Both the position numbers and the translations under genes were made by a program. From Holacanthus passer (Eukaryota; Chordata; Actinopteri; Pomacanthidae), in NCBI GenBank assembly GCA_025331565.1, contig JAFREQ010000157.1, positions 1,054,001 through 1,118,000 of the forward strand: DNA of 64,000 bases, read 5' to 3'. Of the stretch, positions 29,801 through 38,904 are shown piece by piece. Below the pieces are notes generated by a model. It made no database searches, was not told the origin of the DNA, and saw only the letters and a program-made list of their open reading frames with translations. The number at the start of each line of letters is the position of its first letter. Within the stretch, counting starts at the first letter, position 1.

Positions 29801-32800
29801 GTTACATTTTGATACAAATACATAGTAAAATATGCACAGTAAAAGTGACTGAAGGTTAGTAAAATTAAATTCACTTTCTCATGTGAAACCTGACCTTTAT
29901 AATACAGAGCTCATTTGTACCTTGTATGAAACATTTGCTTGATATGTTAACTCATTACTGTTGAGATTAAATATCTTATGAGGGCTTTGGATTTCCAGTT
30001 CAACACTATAGCCCAGTGCTAGTTTTATCTTCATAGATGTTTATCAGTGTGTTTGTACTATCAGTGGAGCTTGTTATACGGTGTAAACAGACCTAATGCA
30101 GTTATCTGTTCTACATAGTGAAATTAAGTTATTTACCCCTTCTCTCCATCTATCTCCATCCATCAGTGCGGGTGTGGGCAGGACTGGCTGCTTCATTGTG
30201 ATTGATGCCATGCTGGAGCGCATGAAGCACGAGAAGTCTGTAGACATCTACGGCCATGTGACGTGCATGCGTGCCCAGAGGAACTACATGGTCCAGACCG
30301 AGGACCAGTACATCTTCATCCACGAAGCCCTGCTGGAGGCCGCCACCTGCGGCAACACCGAGGTGCCGGCACGCAACCTGTACGCCCACATCCAGAAACT
30401 CACCCAGCCCCCGCACGGCGAGACGGTTACTGCCATGGAGTTGGAGTTCAAGGTGACTGATAAGCACACGCCTCAGACGAGTATTACTTTAGACTCTATG
30501 TGATGACTTTTTCAGAGAAGTAAATGAACTTTTAACTCAGTAGTTGTAATGAAGCATTGAACTTAAAAAGACTTTTCAGAAGAGCCTTTTCTGACTTGTA
30601 CTAAACTGAATATTTCACAGGGGTGACATTGTAACACACAGGAAGTAACATGAGTTTGAGAAAAAAACAGCAGTTAGAAAAATAATGTTTCCATTCTGCA
30701 TTTTGTTTCTCAATCCAATCTGATCTGCAAGTAGCAGGTGGTCAAACTGCAGTTGCAATCTCTGACTTTCTGCCCAGGGTGTCGCTGTTGCGCCAAATGG
30801 TCACACAGAGCTTTAGGCAGGCTGGAAATAATGAATTCACCAAATAAGTCAATGTACAGGAATTTGTCTCCGTGACATTGGTGCTGAGACATCCCAGCAG
30901 CTACAGTAGCATCACACGTTCATTCAGGGCCAAATGGACTCGATCAAACACACATACACACAGAAACACAAACACATCAACACACACGCGTGGAGAAATA
31001 CAAAATGACTGACACTCGCACATACACACAGCTGGTGTTCAAGGTGACTCGCAATCACACACACACCTTCTGTCAATAGCCATCGACTGTGATGTTATTA
31101 CACACTTTCCTCCCAGCGCGGCTCTGCCATTAGCCCTCTTATGACCATGATCCATTCTGTTTGAAGTGATAATAGCATCTACACTCCTGCCAACAACAGA
31201 GAATGAAAGAGTGAGAGAATGATTGTGGCGTATGTGGGGGCCACAGCCTTCGTGCCCACACAGTCTGGCCAGAACACACACACACACAAATGATCCCGGA
31301 GTACCATGACTGCCCATACACACTCCTGTGCTGTCCATCTGTGCTCCGTCCACTGCCAGCACCGAGCTTGTCACGCCTACAGTCCTCCAAGCTCTGGGAC
31401 TCTATGGGAGAAAAGCCCATTGCACTTAGTTACACCTACAAGCAGAACTTCTGATTCATCTTGACAGGAAGCCTTAAGTCCAAATCGAGACTTTTGAGAA
31501 GGAAGCGTTTCAGACTTCTTTGTTTACTGCAGGTCACAGGTCACTAATTTATTCTCTCCATCTCTCTCCCTGTCTGGTTTCTTCCCACCTGTCATTAAAC
31601 AGAGACTGGCCAACTCCAAAGCCCACACGTCACGCTTCATCAGCGCCAACTTACCCTGCAACAAGTTCAAGAACCGCCTGGTCAACATCATGCCTTTTGA
31701 GTCCACCCGCGTCTGCCTGCAGCCCATCCGTGGCGTCGAGGGCTCTGACTACATCAATGCCAGCTGCATTGACGGCTACAGGTCAGCAGAGGACTTTTTG
31801 AGCTGAATACAATGACTGTGAGGCTAAAGTGCTGACTTTGAGCTTTAAAGGACAAGGCTGCGTTGTTCTTTATTTATCTTACTGTCAACAAATGCCATGG
31901 GTCACTGATACATAGGTATTTTTTTAATTAGGGCTCAGTAATTTCTTAAACCGGCTGGGTACTGTAGTTTTTAGCAAATGTTACTCAAACAGGAGTAAAT
32001 AGAACCTTTTTGGAGATGATTTTCAGTGAGATTAATATACATTAGTTGCATTGCATTGCACATGGCATTAACTCCAAATAAACTACAATGCCTGTTAATT
32101 GTATATGGCACAGACGAGTTAAGCTATATCAGGCTTTAGATACACTGGCAATACTTGTTGGTAAGATTTATTGTTGCTTTAGCTCTTCTCGTGGGATTCA
32201 TTGACAACAAGAAGAGCATCGGGCGAGGCTGATGTTAATGAGTCGTGGACTTCAGACATTGATTGAACAGGACTTGCAACCAAATATTAAATGCAATGCC
32301 TTAGTTTTATTTCAACTTTTCCAATTACTCTCTGTCTCCTAAAAAAAAGGCTATAATCCCACAGGGCTCCTCTGATGTAGATGTAAACATCCTTCAATTA
32401 AATCTGCACTTACAGTCATTGTTTTATCTCACAGCCAGTGTCCTGGAGTACAGAGCCAACTCTAGCTGTCCTTCTACCTTCCTGACTGCGCTGAATGTGA
32501 CAGATCTGTATTTGTTTTCTGGTTTCAGAGATTGTTATAGGTGTGAAAAATACAGCAGGTATTCACATTCACTATAAAAAAAAAGTTCTGGGAGGGGACT
32601 GAGGATGAGTCTGCAGTGGGCAATATCCAGTTGCAAGAATTACTTCTGGCTTTGTCAGTGTGGCTCTCATCTGCTGAGCCGCTACTTCTTTCATATTCGA
32701 AGCTACTGCATGTCCTCATGTGTTCTGTGAGTCCAAATTGCTTCCTAGAGGGAAGAAGATGAAAAGGCAGCCTTCTGTTTTATATCTATATGAGTACGGG

Positions 32801-35800
32801 CAGAGACAGACAGCACTGACTCTTCTGTGGTTGAAGTGAGCGAGGGGATGGATTTAGGCAGCCTGAAATGCCATTCAGTCCATATGGGCTTCTGCTTCGT
32901 ACTGGACCGTGGCAGAGACAACACCTCCACCCCCACCCCCTAACTCCCCCTTCTTTCTCTAGTCCTGTTGTTAATGAGAAGTTGCTCTGCAGAGGCCAAC
33001 CCTCCATTGTTGCTGTGTAAATAGCATAATTGCAGCAAGAGACTATTGTAATGAAGTGTGTTTTCCAAACCCCTCACTGCCTTTCTTTTCTCTCCTCTGT
33101 TCTCTGCTTTTCTCTCTTTTTCCCTCTTTGTTTCTATCCCTTTCTATCTCTGTCTCTCTCAATTCTCCTCCTTAATCTGTCTCCCTCGCACCTCTCTCCT
33201 CTCGCTCTCTCTCTCTCTCCCCTCCCTCTCCCTCCTCTCTCACTCGCCATCTTAATTTTCCATCCAGACATCATGGCAGAGACAGACATATCCGGGTGGG
33301 GACCTGTTGTGTGCACCAGTGGCTCTGTGTGATTAAGCCGCTTTTAAAGTCTGGGCATAAATAAAAACTAAACAGGGGCCTCCAGTGCCCTTCACCCCAG
33401 CTCCTTCAAGAAAAGCCAATAATATGCTAAGCTAATGAGAGGCGAACCATTGATTCCAGCTATGCTATCAGGGGCACGAGCCCTGGATACGCTCCGATGC
33501 AGGCTGGAGTTTTAGCATTGTAATGAGGTTGAAATGAAACACTATGTCCTCAAGCACTGCAGTCATGTGGGATGATGCAGAGAGTGCTTTGTGCTGTTTG
33601 GCAGCGCGCTCATCAGGACACTGTGTGCAGAGAAGTCAGGATTGTGTGATACGCTTAGAATTGTTTTTATTTTGGCTTGGGGCTGTTTTATGGGGAGGTT
33701 AGAGGGGTCCACCCTATCAATTTGAAATTTAGCATTCATCCCCTGCTTAGCTTCCCCTCCCTCCTCTCCTCCTCTCCTCTCCTCTCCTCTCCTCTCCTCC
33801 TCAGTAGTCAGTCCTACTTTGCACTCTGATGACCAGCTGGAGAGAGCAGTGCTCACTCTTTTCATCTCCTCACATTTTCCTCTCTCCATCTTCTCCCTCC
33901 ACTTTGTACATCTCTGCATTTCTCTTTCCTCCGTTTTCATCTTTTTAATTTGATTCCTCACTCTGTTGCCTTCCCCTCCTCGTATGTCATCTCCTCTCCG
34001 CTCTCCACCAATCTGTTGTTTCTTTATTTGTGCGAGCGAGGCCCTGAGCATATTCTAATCTCCCGGTTCCACATTAGTGCCTTGCCTGCAGCACCTTCAT
34101 TAGTTGTTCAGCCGTGGCTCAGTGTGTGACTGAGTGTGTGCGTGTGTTTAGTGGCGTGTCTGAATATACATGCGACACGACTGCACGCATACATCGGTAC
34201 ACCTGGATGCTTACATGTGCTGCAAACATGTGAGCGTGTGCGTGCACGATGGTGCGTGCGTTTCGTGTCGGGATTCCTCAGCTCCCTCTCGCTCTGTTCA
34301 TCAGTGCGCTGCTGCCACCTGCTGTTTGACAGGAAAAACGGCTCAGCCAGACCAAAGTCACGTAGGACACCAGCACAGCTCTGGCACCTCAGTGGATGAG
34401 CTCATCTCTAGTTTAGGGAGCATATCAAGTGCTCCCCCCTCTCTCTCTCTCTCTCTCTCTCCCAGTCTGTGTTGTGTTACAGAGAGGAAGGAGGAAGAAG
34501 TAGAGGATCTATTCAGGCTTGAATAGCTCAGTGATGATGATAGTTGCCATGGATTATTTGCTATGTTCATTAAATGCGTAGGGATTTGTCTTGTTGACAT
34601 TAGGGTAGAGACATTTTGACAAACAGTACAAGGACAACAAGACCTTACATAATCTACAATTTGCAGCTGAATGCTTTTAAACAGCGTGGTGTTATGGCTT
34701 CTGATTCCCTTTCCTGCAAGTCACTGTAGATGCCTTGTACTGTATATAAATGTCCCCCAATATTTGCTGCTTTTATAGAAGAAAAGTGAAGTAAAACAGA
34801 GAGTTTTTTACCAGCCTTTGAATTTTATTTGAATAAATTTGGGTCTGAATGTATTTGAGCACGTTATAAGACATCAGATTAGTTTCCTGTCTTATATGCT
34901 GTCTTTTATTAAACTCTGGGGTTTGGGTTGGATTAACATTGCTTCTCTTTAGCCTTATCATGAAATCACTTTCTGTTTATTGCTTTGTGATATGCTTTAC
35001 AATGCCATCTGTAAAAACACCATAAACTTTGTAATGTGTCATATTTAACGCCTCCTCTATGTGGTGCTGTGTCTTCAGACAGCAGAAGGCCTACCTGGCC
35101 ACACAGGGCCCGCTGGCAGAGACCACCGAGGACTTCTGGAGGATGCTGTGGGAGCACAACTCCACCATCGTCGTCATGCTCACCAAGCTACGAGAGATGG
35201 GACGGGTAAGACACAGACACATCCTGTACATATATACATGCAGCACCTGTAAGGTCACTGGACCATTTCAGGGAACAATCTTGGGTCGGCACAGTTAAGC
35301 TACTGCATCACACTGTTTAAATATTAATTCATTCCAACTCTGAACAGTAACTTTGTTTGAAAGTTAACTTCTTTATCACTATGGCTGGAATGCATCTGGT
35401 GTGAAACTTGCAGGCTACTGTGTCAAGAATGGGCTGCATTCTAAGCATACTGATAATTCCTATACTGCACGTCTACATCACACTTCATGAAAAATTTCAT
35501 CTGTCTAGGCGACATGGGAGCTGTTTTCTCCTGTTTTCCACTCTCTGTGCTAAGCTAAGCTGACTGGCTCCAGCTTCATATATTTAAGGAACAGATATGA
35601 GAGAAGTCTCAATCATCTCATCTTAATCTGAGCAACAAAGAGAATAAGAAAATCTCCCAAAACTTCAAACTCCTTGAAAGAAAAGAATCCGTGCACTCAT
35701 CTTGGTACCAGTTTGATTAAACCCATAATATCTTTGACTGAGTTGTTTTTTGTGATTATGCAGGTGATTGTGACAGCACTCAACTGCATTTTATAGCTTT

Positions 35801-38800
35801 TATCACCCTCTCATCCATAATCGCAGTTTATGAAATAAACCCTTCATGCTCATCATCGCTGTAGTTAAGCACACAAACAAATTATGTAAATATTTTTCCA
35901 CCACAAGATGCATCAGACAATATTTCAAAACCGCAGATTAGTCTCTCCTCGATTTTCTTTTGTAAGCAGAGACCTTCTCGTGGCTCAAAATGACTAATAA
36001 CTTACACAAAGCTGTACTATTAATATCCTGCACTTGTACATCAGGCAGTCATTATGTAAAAGTGTATTTTTCTTCCTGAACATGTTTGGAAAACGATTCT
36101 TCAGATACACTGCAGGTATCTAAAATTCTGCCTCCTTTTTCTTTTGCAGGAGAAGTGCCATCAGTACTGGCCAGCAGAGCGTTCAGCCAGGTACCAGTAC
36201 TTTGTGGTGGATCCAATGGCTGAGTACAACATGCCCCAGTACATCCTCAGAGAGTTCAAAGTCACAGATGCCAGGGTACGTTGGATTCACTCTGTGTGTG
36301 TGTGTGTGTGTGTGTGCGAATATCTGTGGTGTGTTCTCGGATCTGTCTATGTGTGTGCGTTTTGGTAGGGGGGGGGGATGAGGATTGACTGACATTTTCC
36401 ACAAATACAACCATCCAACCCAAATCCATCTTAATTTTAGGTTTTCATACAAATGCTGACAGTCGCGCTAAGTGTTAAGAATTATACCGGCTGTGATTTC
36501 AAGGTAGAGATGATCAGAACGCATCCCGTGTTATTTCTCCTGACAGGTTGACATCAAGTGAATGCACCATCAAACATGTTTACCCGGATTTAGTAGCAGT
36601 GTGCTTGCTCTATGGATTGTATGTGTGTGCGTTTGTGTATATGCGCATGTGTGTCTCGAGATCACTGTGAAAATACATGAAAAGCACAGCCTCCAATCCC
36701 CGAGGGCCAGTACTGCAACTCCCTGTGATGCAGTAGTTTCAATGGGCTATAAATATACTTTACTGTCATCGAAAGGCCCACAGCACAGCAATGCTCTAAT
36801 CCCACATCTTATATATATATATGTCCACCATGTGCACCATGAGTTGGAAATAAACTCCTAATATGGACAAAACATTTTTTTAACTCTCACATGCTGACAT
36901 CACAGTGCTGTCAAAGACGTAACTCCATGTTGCAATTAAGGGTTTGTAGGTCCTCGTCCTCTAGCACCAACCAAACATGCTGGTTTTCTCTCCTACCAGT
37001 TCATCAGCTTTATTCATATTGCATCCTGGGTGTAAATTAGATGATTAGATGGCCGCAGTGAAGACCAGGTTTACAGTACTCATGGACCTCGACTGAGAAG
37101 CTGTGCCGTTTGTTGAGTGCATGTTAGAGCGAAGGCAGCAGAGAGAGATGTGCTCACAGAGACAAACTGAAGCCTCTAAGAAAGCTCAGATCACCTACGT
37201 GTCAGTCTTTCCACTTATCAATGCACAGGGCCTTGTAAATGTGCTTAAAATCCTTATCTTGCTGCCCCTCAGGATGGCCAGTCCAGAACAATCCGCCAGT
37301 TCCAGTTCACTGACTGGCCCGAGCAAGGAGTGCCAAAAACTGGAGAAGGCTTCATTGATTTCATCGGACAAGTGCACAAAACCAAGGAACAGTTCGGACA
37401 GGATGGACCAATCACTGTACACTGCAGGTGAGGAGGAAAAGTGGATCAGATTAATCATAACATTAAGACAAATGTGCAGGCGTAAAGGAGGTCTGCTGCT
37501 TCAGAGCTTTATACATGCTACAGATTTTATGCTTTGAGTTTTGATTATGTAGCAGCAGAGTTCTTATAATTCTCTCCGCAGTTTCAAATGATATATAATC
37601 TGCGTTCAACATGCACAAAGTACAAGCAATTGAGATAATGATGGAGGTGTATAACATATTTCAGATTTCCCTGTTATTTTCGGCACTTTGATCCTTTAAC
37701 ACTTTTAGATCACCCACATTTCAGTGCCATTTCCAGATTAAAAACATGAGTGTTACTTGTAGAAACTGTAAATTACACTAAGTTATTCACCTTGTCATTG
37801 TCACATTGTCAACTATATTATGGACACAGTGCATTATAAGAAGAAAAGTAACAAAAGTAGGTGTTAAAATTCATGTCTCATTCTTATATTCACAGTACAT
37901 TTTTAAAATAAAACCACATTCCAGTCTGGCTTTTTTTATTCAGAGCAACCTAAAATGAGTTGCCATAGCACAATGAGCTTTAATTGCTTAATTTTGAGTA
38001 AAGTAATAAAGAGTTTATGAGCCTTTGACGGGAGATGTAATGAAGGCTTTTGTGTGTGTCCTCAGTGCCGGGTGGGCAGGACCGGAGTCTTCATCACCCT
38101 CAGCATCGTGCTGGAGAGGATGAGGTACGAAGGAGTGGTCGACCTCTTCCAGACAGTGAAGACACTTCGCACCCAGCGGCCTGCCATGGTGCAGACCGAG
38201 GTAAGAACAGAGTGCAGGCGGGGATATTGTTCATACTCAGTATCCCGCAGTGACAGGACGCCGTCCCAAAGTCAATGTTGTATATATTAACAGTGTAAAC
38301 TTGATGTTATCTAAAACGTCCTTTTTTTGACTTACTGACTGATTTTTCTTTAATAGAGATTTTAGAGCTGCTTCAGGAGTGTCAGCAAACTCATCTATCA
38401 CAGAGGTCCAGTGTCAAATGTTCCTCAAATTAAGAATTGATGAATACATTATACAACCAACAGGCAGAGCATCTTAAAAAGCATATTGAAGAAGAGAGTC
38501 ATGGTGTGAATTTAAATGAGTTCATAAACATTTTAAGATTAAAAAAAAAAAAAAAAGAAAGAAAGAAAGTTCGTTTGCTGTGGCACAGAAAGCTGGCATT
38601 TAATTAGTGCCTCTTGTGCAAACACTCCTAAGGACTACAGCTATTGTTTCAGTTCTACTTGAGCAATTTAATGGGTGAAAAAAATCGAAGAAGGGATCCG
38701 TCTTCCAGGACAGACAGAGACGCAGTAGATTTCGTGTGTATAGAACAGACCAGAATAGTAAAATTACATAACCTGTGAGACTCCACAGACTTTCTTATTG

Positions 38801-38904
38801 ACTTACTGTCTCCTACTTCTTCTTCTTCTGTCCAGGACCAGTACCAGTTGTGCTACAGGGCAGCATTGGAGTACCTGGGGAGCTTTGACCACTATGCAAC
38901 ATAA
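177..38904 (+). CDS. ptprf: ptprf (LAR-type receptor tyrosine phosphatase), 3' part of the gene, 18 exons
   Basis: LAR-family type I membrane receptor that dephosphorylates phosphotyrosine and acts in axon growth and synaptic adhesion (family knowledge). Coding exons: 177-277, 981-1228, 2946-3024, 4266-4490, 11334-11488, 15617-15729, 19799-19896, 23410-23533, 23837-24012, 28302-28421, 29098-29252, 30167-30452, 31603-31781, 35079-35205, 36150-36275, 37273-37427, 38066-38200, 38836-38904. All have AG/GT borders and matching phases except the junction into 38066. They encode about 889 residues, numbered here from the first whole codon. Order: FnIII part (1-142), RRRR processing site (153-156), transmembrane helix (about 245-267), D1 with WPD (D498) and Cys530, D2 with WPE (E787) and Cys821, and the usual LAR C-terminus SFDHYAT. 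The membrane segment EMLWVMGPVLAVV and juxtamembrane DPVEMRRLNYQTPG point to PTPRF rather than PTPRS or PTPRD; which teleost copy (a or b) cannot be told. Signal peptide, Ig domains and most FnIII repeats lie upstream of the window. A one-base deletion breaks the frame in the 38066-38200 exon. Confidence 0.96.
278..980 (+). other. ptprf intron
   Basis: AT-rich intron of 703 bp. I see no exon-like or repeat structure beyond short A/T runs. Confidence 0.6.
981..1228 (+). CDS. ptprf: ptprf exon: end of last FnIII repeat
   Basis: Reads ILYNQQSVEVQGN, then YSFVLTSRGNIAGGL and SIRTAPDL, the F-G strands of the membrane-proximal FnIII repeat; this pattern is conserved in LAR-type receptors. The acceptor is ctcacag. 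The donor gtcagt splits an Arg codon (AG|G) that is completed by the next exon. Confidence 0.93.
1229..2945 (+). other. ptprf intron
   Basis: 1.7 kb. It has a short (CA)n near 2044, a (TG)n near 2189-2202 and a purine-rich GA stretch at about 2280-2420. Nothing coding was recognised. Confidence 0.6.
2946..3024 (+). CDS. ptprf: ptprf exon: WYYIVVVP segment
   Basis: A 79-nt exon. Its first base completes Arg, followed by WYYIVVVPV and DEMDLDE. The WYYIVVVP block is diagnostic of LAR-family membrane-proximal ectodomains. The acceptor follows ttcttggcag; the donor is gtgagt, phase 0. Confidence 0.93.
3025..4265 (+). other. ptprf intron with short dispersed-repeat fragment
   Basis: 1.2 kb. The stretch at about 3318-3362 (tttatttatatagaactttt, then caaaagag...ctacaaa) resembles a dispersed teleost sequence motif I remember as abundant in fish introns. 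Otherwise I see nothing. Confidence 0.4.
4266..4490 (+). CDS. ptprf: ptprf exon: membrane-proximal region with basic processing site
   Basis: 75 codons in phase 0. It carries LRRRRHLDSSKPYIAA; RRRR at fragment residues 153-156 corresponds to the furin-type site where LAR is cut into two non-covalently linked subunits (family knowledge). It then reads FTVGDEKRYNGFYNKPL and CFVLAVLRDEG, as in PTPRF. The acceptor is ttccacag and the donor gtaaga. Confidence 0.94.
4491..11333 (+). other. large ptprf intron (6.8 kb)
   Basis: It separates the ectodomain exons from the transmembrane exon. It contains the inverted-repeat element at 5785-6389, a CT-rich tract at about 5240-5345 and CA-rich low-complexity sequence at about 8255-8450. 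Open frames here are low-complexity chance frames. Confidence 0.6.
5785..6389. mobile_element. MITE-like non-autonomous DNA transposon
   Basis: The ends are inverted repeats: gtgtttaccttcactgcagt at 5785 and, read on the minus strand from 6389, gtgtttacatgcactgcagt, differing at only two positions of 20. About 605 bp lie from end to end, with no transposase frame inside. A related inner copy of the motif (gtttacatgtgcatga) occurs near 5958. I could not make out a clear target-site duplication, so family assignment is open. Confidence 0.65.
11334..11488 (+). CDS. ptprf: ptprf exon: transmembrane helix
   Basis: Reads TFSASPYSDPIQV, an acidic/Met stretch QPEMLWVMGP, then about 21 hydrophobic residues ending in AILLF and a basic stop-transfer KK. 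The wording PEMLWV..GPVLAV is the PTPRF form; as remembered, PTPRS and PTPRD have GLIWV in its place. The donor gtaaga splits a Lys codon (AA|G). Confidence 0.95.
11489..15616 (+). other. ptprf intron (4.1 kb)
   Basis: It contains the dispersed repeat at 12047-12773, a (TG)n near 14182-14198 and CA-rich stretches near 15140-15215. No additional exon was recognised. Confidence 0.6.
12047..12773. repeat. dispersed fish repeat, probably a non-autonomous DNA element
   Basis: It begins gtgctgaaacaa and ends ttagttgcagccc; the minus-strand reading of the end (gggctgcaactaa) roughly mirrors the start, giving short imperfect inverted ends. Between them the motif attaatc/gattagt recurs many times (near 12069, 12103, 12431, 12485, 12684 and 12731). 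I remember this ATTAATCGATTA-rich pattern ending in gttgcagccc from many teleost genomes. A T20 run lies at 12635-12654. There is no coding potential. Confidence 0.6.
15617..15729 (+). CDS. ptprf: ptprf exon: cytoplasmic juxtamembrane segment
   Basis: Completes Lys and reads KRASPLPKDEHSGGVKDSL, then SSDPVEMRRLNYQTP. The KDSLLA..SSDPVEMRRLNYQTPG pattern is specific to PTPRF among the LAR paralogues. The exon ends with one base (G) of a Gly codon. The donor is gtaata, a weaker match than its neighbours. Confidence 0.94.
15730..19798 (+). other. ptprf intron containing a microexon candidate
   Basis: 4.1 kb. Apart from the 33-nt candidate exon at 18381 it holds CT-rich runs (17050-17130, 18462-18484) and a (CA)n at about 18757-18777. 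Confidence 0.6.
18381..18413 (+). CDS. ptprf: candidate alternative 33-nt microexon of ptprf
   Basis: A long pyrimidine tract (about 18346-18378) ends in ctctccacag. It is followed by 33 open nucleotides and then gttagt, a usable donor. The flanking phases fit exactly: with the G carried over from 15729 the segment reads G-PSSHRCPNTP-R and rejoins MREHPPIPV without a frame change. As remembered, mammalian LAR has an 11-residue alternatively spliced insert (LASE-a) in the same juxtamembrane position, which supports a real alternative exon. I see no transcript evidence here. Confidence 0.6.
19799..19896 (+). CDS. ptprf: ptprf exon: entry to D1 (wedge helices)
   Basis: Completes Gly and reads MREHPPIPVIDLADHIERL, then KANDGLRFSQEYE, the helical wedge segment leading into catalytic domain D1. 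The acceptor follows a strong pyrimidine tract (ctcttcctctcccag); the donor is gtaaga, phase 0. Confidence 0.95.
19897..23409 (+). other. ptprf intron (3.5 kb)
   Basis: A GC-richer block at about 21240-21560 stands out from the AT-rich surroundings and has no convincing reading frame; it could be a conserved non-coding element. The last 120 bases are pyrimidine-rich, leading to the acceptor. Confidence 0.45.
23410..23533 (+). CDS. ptprf: ptprf exon: D1, KNRY phosphotyrosine loop
   Basis: Reads SIDPGQQFTWENSNMEVNKP then KNRYANVIAYDHSRVVL. KNRY is the phosphotyrosine-recognition loop of receptor PTPs. The acceptor is ctcacacag; the donor gtaaga leaves one base (G) of an Ala codon. Confidence 0.96.
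23837..24012 (+). CDS. ptprf: ptprf exon: D1 core
   Basis: Completes Ala and reads VPGSDYINANYIDGY, IATQGPLPET, DFWRMVWEQ and TRLEEKSR, consecutive conserved PTP motifs of D1. The acceptor is gttacag; the donor is gtaagg, phase 0. Confidence 0.96.
24013..28301 (+). other. ptprf intron (4.3 kb)
   Basis: It contains a (TG)27 microsatellite at 26745-26798 and an 18-bp perfect palindrome at 24628-24645 (tcctgctttaaagcagga). No exon was recognised. Confidence 0.6.
26745..26798. repeat. (TG)27 microsatellite
   Basis: 54 uninterrupted bases of TG repeat, intronic. Its length makes it likely to be polymorphic. It generates a long false open frame with His/Thr or Cys/Val repeats. Confidence 0.97.
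28302..28421 (+). CDS. ptprf: ptprf exon: D1, KCDQYWP segment
   Basis: 40 codons beginning VKCDQYWPSRGTETYGMIQV and ending VRTFALYK. KC.QYWP is a conserved PTP motif. The acceptor is ctgccag; the donor is gtacag. Confidence 0.96.
29098..29252 (+). CDS. ptprf: ptprf exon: D1 WPD loop and catalytic HC
   Basis: Reads NGSSEKREVRQFQFMAWPDH, then GVPEYPTPILAFLRR and ends PMVVHC plus two bases of Ser. The WPD aspartate (fragment residue 498) is the general acid; the final Cys (530) is the catalytic nucleophile. QFMAWPDHGVPEYPTPI matches the PTPRF paralogue. The donor is gtgggt. Confidence 0.97.
30167..30452 (+). CDS. ptprf: ptprf exon: D1 signature loop and end of D1
   Basis: Completes Ser and reads AGVGRTGCFIVIDAMLERM, so the D1 signature HCSAGVGRTG is intact across the splice. 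It continues through YGHVTCMRAQRNYMVQTEDQ and HEALLEAATCGNTEVPARNL to TAMELEFK. All catalytic-loop residues are present, so D1 should be active. The donor is gtgact. Confidence 0.97.
31603..31781 (+). CDS. ptprf: ptprf exon: start of D2
   Basis: Reads RLANSKAHTSRFISANLPCN, KFKNRLVNIMPFESTRVCL and GVEGSDYINASCIDGY. The Cys in NASC stands where the family usually has an aromatic residue (NASF). The acceptor has a weak tract (ttaaacag); the donor gtcagc splits an Arg codon. Confidence 0.95.
31782..35078 (+). other. ptprf intron with pyrimidine tracts
   Basis: 3.3 kb. It holds a long CT-rich stretch (about 33078-33245), a CTCCT pentamer array (33757-33802) and a (CT)n run (34439-34461). Open frames across these are low-complexity shadows. 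Confidence 0.6.
33757..33802. repeat. (CTCCT)n pentanucleotide tract
   Basis: About nine near-perfect CCTCT units in a row inside a ptprf intron, in a wider pyrimidine-rich neighbourhood. Confidence 0.85.
35079..35205 (+). CDS. ptprf: ptprf exon: D2 core
   Basis: Completes Arg and reads QQKAYLATQGPLAETTEDFW, then RMLWEHNSTIVVMLTKLREM ending GR, the D2 counterpart of the D1 core. The acceptor is gtcttcag; the donor is gtaaga, phase 0. Confidence 0.96.
35206..36149 (+). other. ptprf intron with SINE-like fragment
   Basis: 0.94 kb. It contains the dispersed repeat at about 35538-35690 and otherwise AT-rich sequence with no recognised element. Confidence 0.5.
35538..35690 (+). repeat. truncated teleost dispersed repeat (SINE-like)
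   Basis: The chain ctgtgctaagctaagctgac, ggctccagcttcatat, then gaacagatatgagagaagtc, atcatctcatctt and agaataag...ctcccaaaac closely follows a short repeat I remember as scattered through teleost genomes. The copy is diverged and partial. Family name not assigned. Confidence 0.5.
36150..36275 (+). CDS. ptprf: ptprf exon: D2, KCHQYWP segment
   Basis: 42 codons reading EKCHQYWPAERSARYQYFVV, then DPMAEYNMPQYILREFKVTD ending AR. This block is almost invariant in LAR-family D2. The acceptor is cttttgcag; the donor is gtacgt. Confidence 0.97.
37273..37427 (+). CDS. ptprf: ptprf exon: D2 WPE loop and HC
   Basis: Reads DGQSRTIRQFQFTDWPEQGV then PKTGEGFIDFIGQVHKTKEQ and GPITVHC. The WPD aspartate is replaced by Glu (fragment residue 787), the normal state in LAR D2 domains, which are nearly inactive and serve as regulatory or docking modules. 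It ends with two bases of Ser and donor gtgagg. Confidence 0.96.
38066..38200 (+). CDS. ptprf: ptprf exon: D2 signature loop, with one-base frameshift
   Basis: The acceptor is tcctcag and the donor gtaaga. The second frame gives VGRTGVFITLSIVLERMRYE then GVVDLFQTVKTLRTQRP and MVQTE, the expected end of D2. The exon is 135 nt, whereas a frame-preserving exon here needs 136. The bases after the acceptor (tgccgggtgggc) lack one G compared with a coding for S-A-G-V-G. As written the frame shifts right after Ala-Gly and stops at TGA 38121-38123, 77 nt before the last splice junction. It could be an assembly or sequencing indel in a G-rich run, or a true allele. Confidence 0.9.
38836..38904 (+). 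CDS. ptprf: ptprf last coding exon and stop
   Basis: Reads DQYQLCYRAALEYLGSFDHY then AT and TAA (38902-38904), the canonical LAR-family C-terminus; DQYQLCYRA is the PTPRF version. The acceptor is cttctgtccag. Confidence 0.97.
   Translation, partial: DQYQLCYRAALEYLGSFDHYAT

Larger units (their letters stand above)
28422..31602 (+). other. three ptprf introns around the D1 signature exons
   Basis: The introns at 28422-29097, 29253-30166 and 30453-31602 hold AT-rich sequence. The third has CA-rich stretches at about 30945-31070 and 31276-31290. Nothing else was recognised. Confidence 0.55.
36276..38835 (+). other. last three ptprf introns
   Basis: 36276-37272 has a (TG)n near 36294-36317 and a G9 run near 36368. 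37428-38065 shows nothing recognisable. 38201-38835 has an A-run followed by GAAA units (about 38539-38569). Confidence 0.55.

Noticed and set aside
33563..34051. 162-codon minus-strand open frame
   Set aside because: Low-complexity Arg/Glu/Gly sequence from the CTCCT and CT tracts in an intron; no family resemblance.
37312..37323. WPE instead of WPD in D2 as evidence of a damaged enzyme
   Set aside because: Glu at this position is the normal state of LAR-family D2 pseudo-phosphatase domains.
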